Source of the DNA: Oscillatoriophycideae cyanobacterium NC_groundwater_1537_Pr4_S-0.65um_50_18
GTDB taxonomy: Bacteria; Cyanobacteriota; Cyanobacteriia; Elainellales; Elainellaceae
NCBI GenBank assembly: GCA_016208305.1
Contig: JACQYI010000063.1
Span: forward strand, 31,766 to 95,765
Length of the DNA: 64,000 nt
Direction: 5' to 3'
Shown here piece by piece: positions 50,759-58,910 of this stretch (positions are counted from its first letter, which is position 1; each line of letters opens with the position of its first letter). The position numbers and the translations under genes were made by a program. The notes beneath the pieces were generated by a model. It was not told the DNA's origin. It made no database searches and saw only the letters and a program-made list of their open reading frames with translations.

Positions 50759-51817
50759 CTAGAGTAAGTGCGTCAAATTAGGATTCTCCTGAATTTGCTT
50801 GAGCACTTGCTTAATATCTTGTGTTCGATCTTTCTTAACAATTAGCGTTACTTTTCCATCTCGTACCACAACCGTGTCTTCTAGGCCGATTGTCACAATT
50901 AACTCATCTTCATTGGATGAATAAAGCAAAGCCCCTTGAGTATCCAGTCCAACATGCTGAGACAGTTCTACATTGGGCTTGCCATTTTTCAAAAGGCGAT
51001 CGATCGCGTTCCAATCTCCCAAATCATCCCAGCCAAAATCAACGGGTAGAACATAGGCTTTTTGAGTCTTCTCCATCACGGCGTAGTCAATGCTCAGCTT
51101 AGGCAAGCTGGGATAGCAGGACGCGCCTTGCGCTTCGAGCGGCAGCAGAATTTCAGGCGCATAGGCTCGCAGCTCGGCCAGCATCACACCCGCCGGGAAG
51201 ACAAACATGCCGCCATTCCAGCTAAACCGTCCCGTTGCCAGAAACCGTTCCGCAGTGGCTAGATCAGGCTTTTCGGTAAACCGACTGACCCCATACCCTG
51301 CAAACTGCTGCACTTCGCCGTATAGCCCTGTCTTTTCGCCCTGCTCGATGTAGCCATAGCCTGTTGAAGGATAGGTAGGGGTGATGCCCAGCGTGGCGAT
51401 CGCGCCCTCTGTCTTGGCCAAGTCTGAGGCGGCTTCGAGGGTGCTGCAAAAGGCAGCTTCATCGCCAATCCAGGCATCGGCTGGGAAAAATCCAATCACC
51501 GCATCTTCACCGTAGCGACGGGCAATTTCTAGCGTTGCCCAAGCTACAGCAGGGGCGGTGTCGCGTCCCTCACTCTCCACCAGTAAATTTTCTACAGGCA
51601 AATGGGGTAGCTGCTCCTGTACTCCGGCTTCTAGATGTCCGGCTGTAATCACCCACAATCCTTGCCAGCCGCCTGCTAAATTCAGGAGTCGATCGGCAGT
51701 GGCTTGTAGTAAACTCTTGCCGCTACCATCCAGACTTAAAAATTGCTTGGGGCGCTGTTTGCGGCTAAGGGGCCAAAAACGCTCTCCTTTACCACCAGCA
51801 AGGATTACGGGGATCAT
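50759..51817 (-). CDS. manC: Mannose-1-phosphate guanylyltransferase
   Basis: Makes GDP-mannose from mannose-1-phosphate and GTP for polysaccharide and glycan synthesis. 352 aa from the ATG at 51817, which places the nucleotide-binding signature IPVILAGGKGERFWPLSRKQRPKQFLSL at the N-terminus; a longer form from 51871 would add 18 residues of weak character. Other motifs: WVITAGHLEAGV, ESEGRDTAPAVAWA, GFFPADAWIGD, FTEKPDL and SWNGGMFVFP, with DFGWDDLGDW in the C-terminal half. The isomerase domain of ManC-GMP/PMI fusions is absent. It is isolated on this strand. Confidence 0.92.
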   Translation of the reverse strand: MIPVILAGGKGERFWPLSRKQRPKQFLSLDGSGKSLLQATADRLLNLAGGWQGLWVITAGHLEAGVQEQLPHLPVENLLVESEGRDTAPAVAWATLEIARRYGEDAVIGFFPADAWIGDEAAFCSTLEAASDLAKTEGAIATLGITPTYPSTGYGYIEQGEKTGLYGEVQQFAGYGVSRFTEKPDLATAERFLATGRFSWNGGMFVFPAGVMLAELRAYAPEILLPLEAQGASCYPSLPKLSIDYAVMEKTQKAYVLPVDFGWDDLGDWNAIDRLLKNGKPNVELSQHVGLDTQGALLYSSNEDELIVTIGLEDTVVVRDGKVTLIVKKDRTQDIKQVLKQIQENPNLTHLL

Positions 51818-52315
51818 AGCTATCTTCAACCGTTTTCTAGAATTCCGCCTCATCCTATCAAGGTTTCCCACACTTCCTGTTTAACTCAGCGGCTTTTCAC
51901 GGCATCTTCAAGCGGAGTTGGAAAATTATGAACCTTGGCGGAAAAGCAGCTTTGGAACTCTGGCAATGCAGGCTAAGTCAGGAAGGGTAATGATGCTTTA
52001 GGGTAGCGAACAAACTTGCTTCTGAGGAAAGAGGGAGGTGTGATCAGCATCAGGCTATAATCACGGAATGTTACACACAAAACTACATGATGCGACTCTG
52101 TAGGCTATTTTTGTTGAGCAAGTTGTTTGAAGCATTCAGTCTTTGAACCTGCTGCTCGCCATAGTGGATGTAACAGTTGGTTACGGGATGGTTGGCTGTC
52201 TAGGATGAGTTGGCTATCTAGGATGGGCTAGCTGTCTAGGATAGGTTGGTCATCCAGGGTAAAATGGCAAGTTGCGACGGCTGAGTCGCTTGTTCCCAAG
52301 GCTTTTAGGCGTGAA
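51818..52315. other. 498-bp divergent intergenic region
   Basis: This gap lies between manC (minus) and the LCP gene (plus). Its right end holds an 18-bp tandem array (52192-52263). No tRNA or gene was seen. Promoters were not identified. Confidence 0.6.
52192..52263. repeat. 18-bp tandem repeat array, four copies
   Basis: TTGGCTGTCTAGGATGAG, TTGGCTATCTAGGATGGG, CTAGCTGTCTAGGATAGG and a decayed TTGGTCATCCAGGGTAAA. It lies 52-124 bases upstream of the LCP gene start. The shared core GCT(G/A)TCTAGGAT could be a repeated protein-binding site. Confidence 0.88.
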
Positions 52316-53752
52316 GTGGAGAATCTAAAGTTGGAAAAAAAAGCTGACTCGCAGCAAAATTCAGTGGAGGTTTCCAGCCCTGGAACAGGGGGCACCACAG
52401 TTCTCCTCTCACCTGTCTCTGCAACGTCGGAGCGATCCACAGCCTCTGGAGTGCCGGAACTGACAACGCCTCATTCTGGCTTTATGCAAGGCCTATTGCG
52501 AACTTTGATGTTGGGTGGGGTGGCTGTACTTTCAGCTGCCGTTGGCGGTGTGTTGGCTCTGACTACCCCCCTTCCGGCTGCGATCGCCCCTCAAGGCAGC
52601 AAGCCCATGTCTTTTGAGGAGATCTGGCAGCAGGGGTTAGGGGGCTACCAGATCGATCGCCCCATCAACATTTTGGTCATGGGCATTGACCTGCCTCTAG
52701 ATTTGCCCGACAACAGCATTTCCAAAGATGTGTTTTCGGGTCGGAGTGACACAATGCTGCTGCTGCATGTCAGCCCTGAAGACAAAACCGTCAGCGTTTT
52801 ATCGGTTCCTAGAGATACGCAAGTCTCGATTCCAGGTGAGGGAGTTGAGAAAATTAACTATGCCAATGTGATTGGAGGTTCAACGCTAGCAGCTCAGGTC
52901 GTCAGCCAGAACTTGAACGGGGTCACGATCGATCGCTATGTGCGCGTTAGCACCAATGCATTTCGGGAGCTAGTTGATTTGCTGGGCGGCGTGCGGGTGT
53001 TTGTGCCCGAAGAGATGAAATATACTGACGAAACCCAGAAGCTGTATATCGATCTGAAGCAGGGCTGGCAGACGCTCAATGGAGAACAGGCCGAGCAGTT
53101 TGCCCGATTCCGCCAAGATGATAAGGGCGATATTGGTCGGGTACAGCGCCAGCAGCAGCTCATTCGGGCGCTGCGCGAAAGCATGGCTAATCCAGTTATG
53201 GTGGCTCGTTTGCCTCAGGCGATCGAGCTGTTCCAAAAATATATTGATACTAATCTCTCACCACAGGAAATGCTGGCTCTAGCAGGATTTGGGCTAGGTT
53301 TGAAGCAAGATAACTTTCGGATGGTGATGTTGCCCGGTCGCTTTAGTGCTCCTGATGAGTTTGTAGCCAGCTACTGGCTCATGGACGACAGCGCCAAAGA
53401 CCAGGTGATGAGCGAATTTTTCGACCTCAATTCGGTTGCCGTTTCTGATCAGCAGAGCAGCTTTACCAATACCCGTATTGCAGTTCAAAATGCCTCTAAT
53501 GATCCAGAGCTGGGGGGTCGCGTTGCGGATTACCTCCAGACTCAAGGGTTTAGCAATGTTTATGTAATTGAAGATTGGCCGGATCATCAGCCCCAGACGC
53601 AAATTATTGTGCAGCGGGGTGATTTGCAAGGGGCAAGTCTCCTAGAAGGCACCTTGGGGATTGGTCAGGTTGTGTCTGCTTCTACAGGCGATCTGCAATC
53701 TGACTTTACTCTGCGGGTTGGCGATGATTGGGAGCAGCGATCGAAGATTTAG
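52316..53752 (+). CDS. LytR-CpsA-Psr (LCP) family ligase
   Basis: 478 aa; GTG start at 52316. One transmembrane helix (about 63-85) leaves the LCP domain outside the membrane (about 140-290): GRSDTMLLLHVSPEDKTVSVLSVPRDTQVSIPG, KINYANVIGG, the basic RFRQDDKGDIGRVQRQQQLI motif, and KLYIDLKQGWQTLNGEQA. LCP enzymes transfer polymers from polyprenyl-phosphate carriers to peptidoglycan or other acceptors. A LytR C-terminal domain (about 385-455; IAVQNASNDPELGGRVADYL) follows. It fits the envelope theme of manC and the deacetylase. Name per family; acceptor unknown. Confidence 0.92.
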   Translation: MENLKLEKKADSQQNSVEVSSPGTGGTTVLLSPVSATSERSTASGVPELTTPHSGFMQGLLRTLMLGGVAVLSAAVGGVLALTTPLPAAIAPQGSKPMSFEEIWQQGLGGYQIDRPINILVMGIDLPLDLPDNSISKDVFSGRSDTMLLLHVSPEDKTVSVLSVPRDTQVSIPGEGVEKINYANVIGGSTLAAQVVSQNLNGVTIDRYVRVSTNAFRELVDLLGGVRVFVPEEMKYTDETQKLYIDLKQGWQTLNGEQAEQFARFRQDDKGDIGRVQRQQQLIRALRESMANPVMVARLPQAIELFQKYIDTNLSPQEMLALAGFGLGLKQDNFRMVMLPGRFSAPDEFVASYWLMDDSAKDQVMSEFFDLNSVAVSDQQSSFTNTRIAVQNASNDPELGGRVADYLQTQGFSNVYVIEDWPDHQPQTQIIVQRGDLQGASLLEGTLGIGQVVSASTGDLQSDFTLRVGDDWEQRSKI

Positions 53753-53961
53753 CGCTATTGGTTTCCTTCTCATAATTCCCCTAAGGATGCAAACCCCATG
53801 TAGACTTGAGGGGATTAATCTGACCGGGTTTTATCGCATTGAGTAGGCGATGTAACAGATCTGGCACACTGGTGGCCATCTGATCTGAAGTTTCCCCTAG
53901 ACTAAAGGTTTGACCTGGCCGACCCGTTTGGCTCAGGGATGCAGTTCTTCGGAGGTTTTGT

Positions 53962-55548
53962 ATGAACGTTTTGCTTCTGTATCCCCTATTCCCCAAAAGC
54001 TTTTGGTCATTTGAGAAAACCATAGAGTTGCTTGGACGTAAAGCGATGTTGCCGCCCTTGGGGTTGGTGACGGTAGCGGCTATCTTGCCCCAATCCTGGG
54101 ACTTTAAGATGGTTGATCGCAATGTTCGAGATGTTACTTCAGCAGAGTGGGAATGGGCAGATCTGGTGATTCTTTCTGCCATGATTGTGCAAAAAGAAGA
54201 TTTGCTTGGGCAAATTCAAGAAGCAAAACGCAGAGGCAAGCGGGTAGCCGTTGGGGGGCCTTATCCGACAGCTCTGCCCCACGAGGTGTCAGCCGTGGGA
54301 GCCGATTACTTGATTTTGGATGAAGGCGAAATCACCTTGCCGCTGTTTGTTGAGGCGATCGAACGGGGAGAGACCTCCGGCACTTTTCGCGCCAATGGTG
54401 AAAGACCCGATGTGACCATTACGCCCGTCCCTCGCTTTGACCTGCTGGAATTTGATGCGTATGCCGAAATGTCGGTACAGTTTTCGCGGGGATGCCCTTT
54501 TCAATGCGAGTTTTGCGACATTATTGTTCTCTATGGTCGCAAGCCCCGGACTAAAGCCCCTGAGCAACTGCTCAAAGAACTCGATCGCCTCTATGAGCTG
54601 GGCTGGCGACGCAGCATCTTCATGGTGGATGACAACTTCATTGGCAACAAGCGCAACGTGAAGCTGTTTCTGAAGCAGCTGTTGCCCTGGATGATTGAGC
54701 ATGACTATCCTTTCTCTTTCGCCACCGAAGCTTCGGTAGATTTGGCGCAAGATCAAGAAATGATGGACATGATGGTGCAGTGCAACTTCGGTGCCGTGTT
54801 CTTGGGAATTGAAACCCCAGACGAAGCCAGCCTTACCCTTACCCAAAAACACCAGAACACTAGAGACTCGCTGAGTGATGCGGTGCATGCCATCACGCGA
54901 TCGGGTCTGCGCGTCATGGCAGGATTCATTATTGGCTTTGATGGCGAAAAGGCAGGGGCGGGCGATCGCATTGTCAAATTCGTTGAGCAAACCTCCATCC
55001 CTACGGCAGTCTTCAGCATGTTGCAAGCTTTGCCGGATACGGCGCTTTGGCATCGGCTGGAGAAGGAAGGACGCATGCGCAACCAGTCGGGCAACATCAA
55101 CCAAACCACGTTGATGAACTTTGTGCCGACTCGACCCCTAGAAGAAATTGCCCGCGAGTATGTCCGAGCTTTTTGTGAGCTGTATGACCCGGTAAAATTT
55201 CTCGATCGCGCCTATCGCCACTACTTGATTTTGGGTGAGGCTACCTATCCTAAGAAAGGTAAGAGAGCCAAGAAAGCCTTTAACTGGGTTGTGATTCGAG
55301 CCTTTATGATCATCTGCTGGCGGCAGGGAGTGGTGCGCGAGACGCGCTGGCAGTTCTGGCGTAATCTTTGGAATATGCAACGCCTCAATCCGGGTGGGGT
55401 TGCTCCCTATTTGGCTGTGTGCGCTCAGATTGAGCATTTCTTGGAGTATCGAGCTATTGTTACCCGCGAAATTGAGGCTCAGGTGGCTGAGTTTCTAGAG
55501 CTAGAAGCCCAGAACAAAGCTAAGGCGAGAGCAGAAGCGATCGTCTAG
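53962..55548 (+). CDS. B12-binding-domain radical SAM protein (DUF4070-type)
   Basis: 528 aa. The cobalamin-binding-like N-terminus (MNVLLLYPLFPKSFWSFEKT, LPPLGLVTVAAILPQSWDFKMVDRNV, VAVGGPYPTALPHE) is followed by a radical SAM domain with CPFQCEFC (Cys178, 182, 185), LGWRRSIFMVDDNFIGN and FLGIETPDEASL. The C-terminal 150 residues resemble DUF4070, seen in HpnP-like hopanoid methylases and relatives. I cannot say whether the substrate is a hopanoid; family membership is clear, the substrate is not. The ATG at 53962 is supported by GGAGG 10 bases upstream. A terminator follows. Confidence 0.9.
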   Translation: MNVLLLYPLFPKSFWSFEKTIELLGRKAMLPPLGLVTVAAILPQSWDFKMVDRNVRDVTSAEWEWADLVILSAMIVQKEDLLGQIQEAKRRGKRVAVGGPYPTALPHEVSAVGADYLILDEGEITLPLFVEAIERGETSGTFRANGERPDVTITPVPRFDLLEFDAYAEMSVQFSRGCPFQCEFCDIIVLYGRKPRTKAPEQLLKELDRLYELGWRRSIFMVDDNFIGNKRNVKLFLKQLLPWMIEHDYPFSFATEASVDLAQDQEMMDMMVQCNFGAVFLGIETPDEASLTLTQKHQNTRDSLSDAVHAITRSGLRVMAGFIIGFDGEKAGAGDRIVKFVEQTSIPTAVFSMLQALPDTALWHRLEKEGRMRNQSGNINQTTLMNFVPTRPLEEIAREYVRAFCELYDPVKFLDRAYRHYLILGEATYPKKGKRAKKAFNWVVIRAFMIICWRQGVVRETRWQFWRNLWNMQRLNPGGVAPYLAVCAQIEHFLEYRAIVTREIEAQVAEFLELEAQNKAKARAEAIV

Positions 55549-55897
55549 GCTTTATTCCTCAGGCTTGTTTTCATCGCAGAACAGTGGGCATGTAGCCTAA
55601 AATTTTTTGATTAACCCAGAACCGATGTGTTTCTGGGTTTTTTCTTCGTTTTTTTCTTGCGGTTTTCTTTGAGAGAAGGCGAGATTATCTCCTATGAGTC
55701 ACCCTGTTTATGTTGCAATTGATTACTGTCTGTTGCGCTCCTCCGTAAAAGTTTTAAAAAAATATCTGCTCAAGATATAAGTTAGATGAGCATCGTTAAA
55801 CCAGAATAAGGCCAGTAAAATTGCGTATTGTATGTTTGTCAGCAAGGTTTAAAGCACCGCTGTCCGACAAAGGAGCTAAACAAAAAAGGCAAAAGAT
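55549..55897. other. 349-bp intergenic region with a terminator
   Basis: It holds the intrinsic terminator at 55613-55643 and AT-rich sequence up to the start of the first kinase gene. No other feature was identified. Confidence 0.6.
55613..55643 (+). terminator. Rho-independent terminator
   Basis: AACCCAGAA (55613-55621) pairs with TTCTGGGTT (55631-55639), loop of nine, followed by a T-run ending near 55643. It terminates the radical SAM gene 65 bp after its stop codon. Confidence 0.9.
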
Positions 55898-58771
55898 ATG
55901 AATCTGAAGCGTTGGCTGCTGAGACTTTGTACATTATCGATTCAGCACAGATTTGCGCTCGGTCTTTTGCTGTTAATGGCAGCCAGCTATGGGGGCAATC
56001 TTGCACGCTGGACTCTGTTTTTCAACATTGATTTTATTTTCGGCTCGATCGCCGCTTGGCTGGTTGTTTCTCTATATGGGGTGCGATGGGGAACTCTCGC
56101 AGGCTTTGTTGGCGGCACTTGCACATACTTTCTCTGGCATCATCCTTACGCAGCGGTTATTTTCACCTGTGAAACGCTATTCGTCGGACAGTTCTTTTAC
56201 CGCTATCGCCAGAATCTTGTCTTGCTCGATGGCCTGTTTTGGCTATTGATTGGAATGCCCCTGATCGGATTGTTCTATGGCCTGGCCTTGCGGGTTGACC
56301 CGGCGCAGGTTGAGATTATTTTGTTTAAACAACCTGTCAATGGCATTTTTAACGCACTGATTGCCAGCTTGCTGCTAACCTATTTACCGATTCACCGCTG
56401 GTTGGGTCGTCCTCAGCTCGTGAGTACCCTCACCTTTCGGCAAACCCTATTCAATGTGCTGGTTGCCTTTGTATTGCTGCCGACCTTGCTGTTGATTGTG
56501 CTGGACAGCCGTGACGTTGTGGAAAACATTAGAACTGAAGCTCAAGCAGAACTCAGTTCGGCTTCGGAACATACCACTGCTGAACTGCGGTCTTGGTATC
56601 AGGAGCATTTGCGATCGATAGATGAGTTGGCCTATCAAGTCACAGATACTCAACTGGCTCAGCTCAGCTCCCTAGAGCAAAATCTGGCTTCGACTCAGCG
56701 ACGACTGACGGATTTTATCCATCTTGCCGTGCTGGGTAAAGAGGATATCCCGGTACTGTCTGACGCGACTCTAGCATTTGTGCCTGCGAGCAATCAGCCC
56801 TATTTTCAAATCGCCAAAGACACGCTGCAACCGATTTTTTCTGATGTCTTGCCCAATTCAGTACCCCCTACTGTGATTTGGAATGTCCCGATTGTTCAAG
56901 AGAATCGCTTAAGCGGGATGATTGTTTGCGAGATTGCACTCGACAGCATTGATGCCATTTTGGAACGCAATGCAGATGAACAACAGATCGATATGACGCT
57001 CGTGGGGCGTAACGCGTCAACCCTTGCCAGCACGCTACCCGATCGCTTGTCAGGCATCCCCTTCGATCGCCGACAAAATGGCATCCTTGAATGGCTCGAT
57101 TCCCAAAGCTATCAGTGGTTTCCGACGCAAGCCAGCCCACTCGTCATGGTGCGTTGGATGAAATCTTCTTTTGTGCAGGAATCATCCATCGTGACAGGCT
57201 TACCTTGGACGCTGATTGCAGAATTTTCTGCTGCGCCAAACGTGCGCTATATCCAAAGTATTTTTTCTCGAAATTTGGCTATTGTGCTGGCGATCGCCAT
57301 CCTAGCGCTGATGTTTGCGGCGTTAATTAGCCGTCAAATGGTGCGTCCGCTGTCTCAGCTCGCCCAAGCGACGACCAATTTGCCCGACAAGCTGCTTGCC
57401 GGAAACCCGATCGATTGGAGCGAGAGTCAAGTGACTGAAATTGCATTTTTAGTCCGCAATTTTAGAACCATGTCTACCCAGCTATCGCATCAGTTTCAAG
57501 AGGTGCGGCAGGTTTTGAACTATGAGTCTTTATTGAAACGCATCACCGATAAAGTCCGCGACAGCCTGGATGAATCTCAAATTTTGCAGACTGCTGTGCA
57601 GGAATTGGGGCAGGGGTTGAGTGTAACCTGCTGCGATGCGGCACTCTACAACATAGAACAGACGATTTCTACCATTTGTTATGAATACACCACGCTGATG
57701 CCTTCGGCTCAAGGGGCTGTATTTCAAATACTGGATGAGTTTTCGGAGGTCTATGCGCACCTGTTGCGGGGTGAGTATTGTCAGTTTAATTCCATTAATC
57801 CTCTTACCGTTCGCTCCTTGGCTAAACGGTTTACGATTCTGGCCTATCCGATCGTCGATGATCAAAGGGTACTAGGAGATTTATGGCTGTTTAAGCCGCG
57901 AGAGACGGTGTTTAGTGATGCTGAGATTCGGTTAGTGCAACAGGTGGCAAATCAATGTGCGATCGCCCTGCGTCAGGCTAGACTCTATCAGGCTGCTCAG
58001 ATTCAGGTCAAGGCTTTGGAAGAACTAAATCACCTTAAGGATGACTTTTTAAGCACCGTTTCTCATGAACTGCGAACCCCGATTACGAACATCAAAATGG
58101 CGATTAAAATGCTGAAGCTGACCAATCAGGAGGAGCGGCGAGAAACGTACTTTAAGATCTTGGAAGTGGAATGCGATCGCGAAGCTGATTTGATTGATGA
58201 CTTACTGGATTTGCAGCGGCTGGCATCGGGCACCAAAGCCCTTAACTTAGAACCGATTCATTTGCAGGACTGGGTAACCCATATTGTCGAATCTTTTCAA
58301 GAGCGCACCCGCAACCGGGAACAAATTTTGCAGGTCGAAATTCCGGATGGGCTACCGATCATTACCTCTGACTCTCTCTGCCTAGAGCGAATCTTAACAG
58401 AACTGCTCAACAACGCCTGTAAGTATACGCCGCCAGGGGAGCAGATCAAAGTTTCTGCCAGAACTGTTGCCAGTGTAGTGCCGGGTGGCTCGACCCTAGA
58501 CAGACCATCTGCTGACGGCTTTTCCCAAATCCCGCTGTTTATCTTGGATGTTTGCAACTCAGGCGTAGAGATTCCTGCCAGTGAATTAAGCCATATTTTT
58601 GAAAAGTTCTATCGGGTGCCAGGGGGCGATCCTTGGAAACAAGGCGGCACTGGGCTAGGGCTGACGCTGGTGCAAAAGATGGCAGAACACTTAGGTGGCA
58701 GTATTCATGTGGCTAGCACTGCCCAGCGAACCTGTTTCACGGTTGAGCTGCCCCTATGGTTAGCAAAATAG
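55898..58771 (+). CDS. Membrane sensor histidine kinase (HAMP, GAF, HisKA, HATPase)
   Basis: 957 aa. About six N-terminal helices (residues 14-180) form a multi-spanning membrane sensor; a seventh at about 184-206 leads to a large extracytoplasmic region (about 207-455), and another helix lies near 457-478. The cytoplasmic part has a HAMP (about 480-530), a GAF-like domain (about 555-700), a HisKA with H-box LSTVSHELRTPITN near residue 720, and HATPase N/G boxes (LLNNACKYTPPGE, QGGTGLGLTLVQKMAEHLGG). It is a complete kinase without receiver. The next kinase gene follows 139 bp downstream; no cognate response regulator gene is adjacent. Signal unknown. Confidence 0.92.
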   Translation: MNLKRWLLRLCTLSIQHRFALGLLLLMAASYGGNLARWTLFFNIDFIFGSIAAWLVVSLYGVRWGTLAGFVGGTCTYFLWHHPYAAVIFTCETLFVGQFFYRYRQNLVLLDGLFWLLIGMPLIGLFYGLALRVDPAQVEIILFKQPVNGIFNALIASLLLTYLPIHRWLGRPQLVSTLTFRQTLFNVLVAFVLLPTLLLIVLDSRDVVENIRTEAQAELSSASEHTTAELRSWYQEHLRSIDELAYQVTDTQLAQLSSLEQNLASTQRRLTDFIHLAVLGKEDIPVLSDATLAFVPASNQPYFQIAKDTLQPIFSDVLPNSVPPTVIWNVPIVQENRLSGMIVCEIALDSIDAILERNADEQQIDMTLVGRNASTLASTLPDRLSGIPFDRRQNGILEWLDSQSYQWFPTQASPLVMVRWMKSSFVQESSIVTGLPWTLIAEFSAAPNVRYIQSIFSRNLAIVLAIAILALMFAALISRQMVRPLSQLAQATTNLPDKLLAGNPIDWSESQVTEIAFLVRNFRTMSTQLSHQFQEVRQVLNYESLLKRITDKVRDSLDESQILQTAVQELGQGLSVTCCDAALYNIEQTISTICYEYTTLMPSAQGAVFQILDEFSEVYAHLLRGEYCQFNSINPLTVRSLAKRFTILAYPIVDDQRVLGDLWLFKPRETVFSDAEIRLVQQVANQCAIALRQARLYQAAQIQVKALEELNHLKDDFLSTVSHELRTPITNIKMAIKMLKLTNQEERRETYFKILEVECDREADLIDDLLDLQRLASGTKALNLEPIHLQDWVTHIVESFQERTRNREQILQVEIPDGLPIITSDSLCLERILTELLNNACKYTPPGEQIKVSARTVASVVPGGSTLDRPSADGFSQIPLFILDVCNSGVEIPASELSHIFEKFYRVPGGDPWKQGGTGLGLTLVQKMAEHLGGSIHVASTAQRTCFTVELPLWLAK

Positions 58772-58808
58772 GGCGCTAGCAAAATAGAGCGCTAGCAAAA
58801 TAAAGCGC
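58761..58808. repeat. 16-bp tandem direct repeat, three copies, overlapping a stop codon
   Basis: TAGCAAAATAGGGCGC (58761-58776), TAGCAAAATAGAGCGC (58777-58792) and TAGCAAAATAAAGCGC (58793-58808). The first unit contains the last codons and TAG stop of the kinase gene. Confidence 0.9.
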
Positions 58809-58910
58809 CGCCTGCCGTGATTCCAGTGATGCAGCTTTTTGCCCTGACCGCTTAGACTGAGGCTAGTAATTCAAAATCATTCCAAATGCGTCGGTGAGAG
58901 GACAAAGTCC

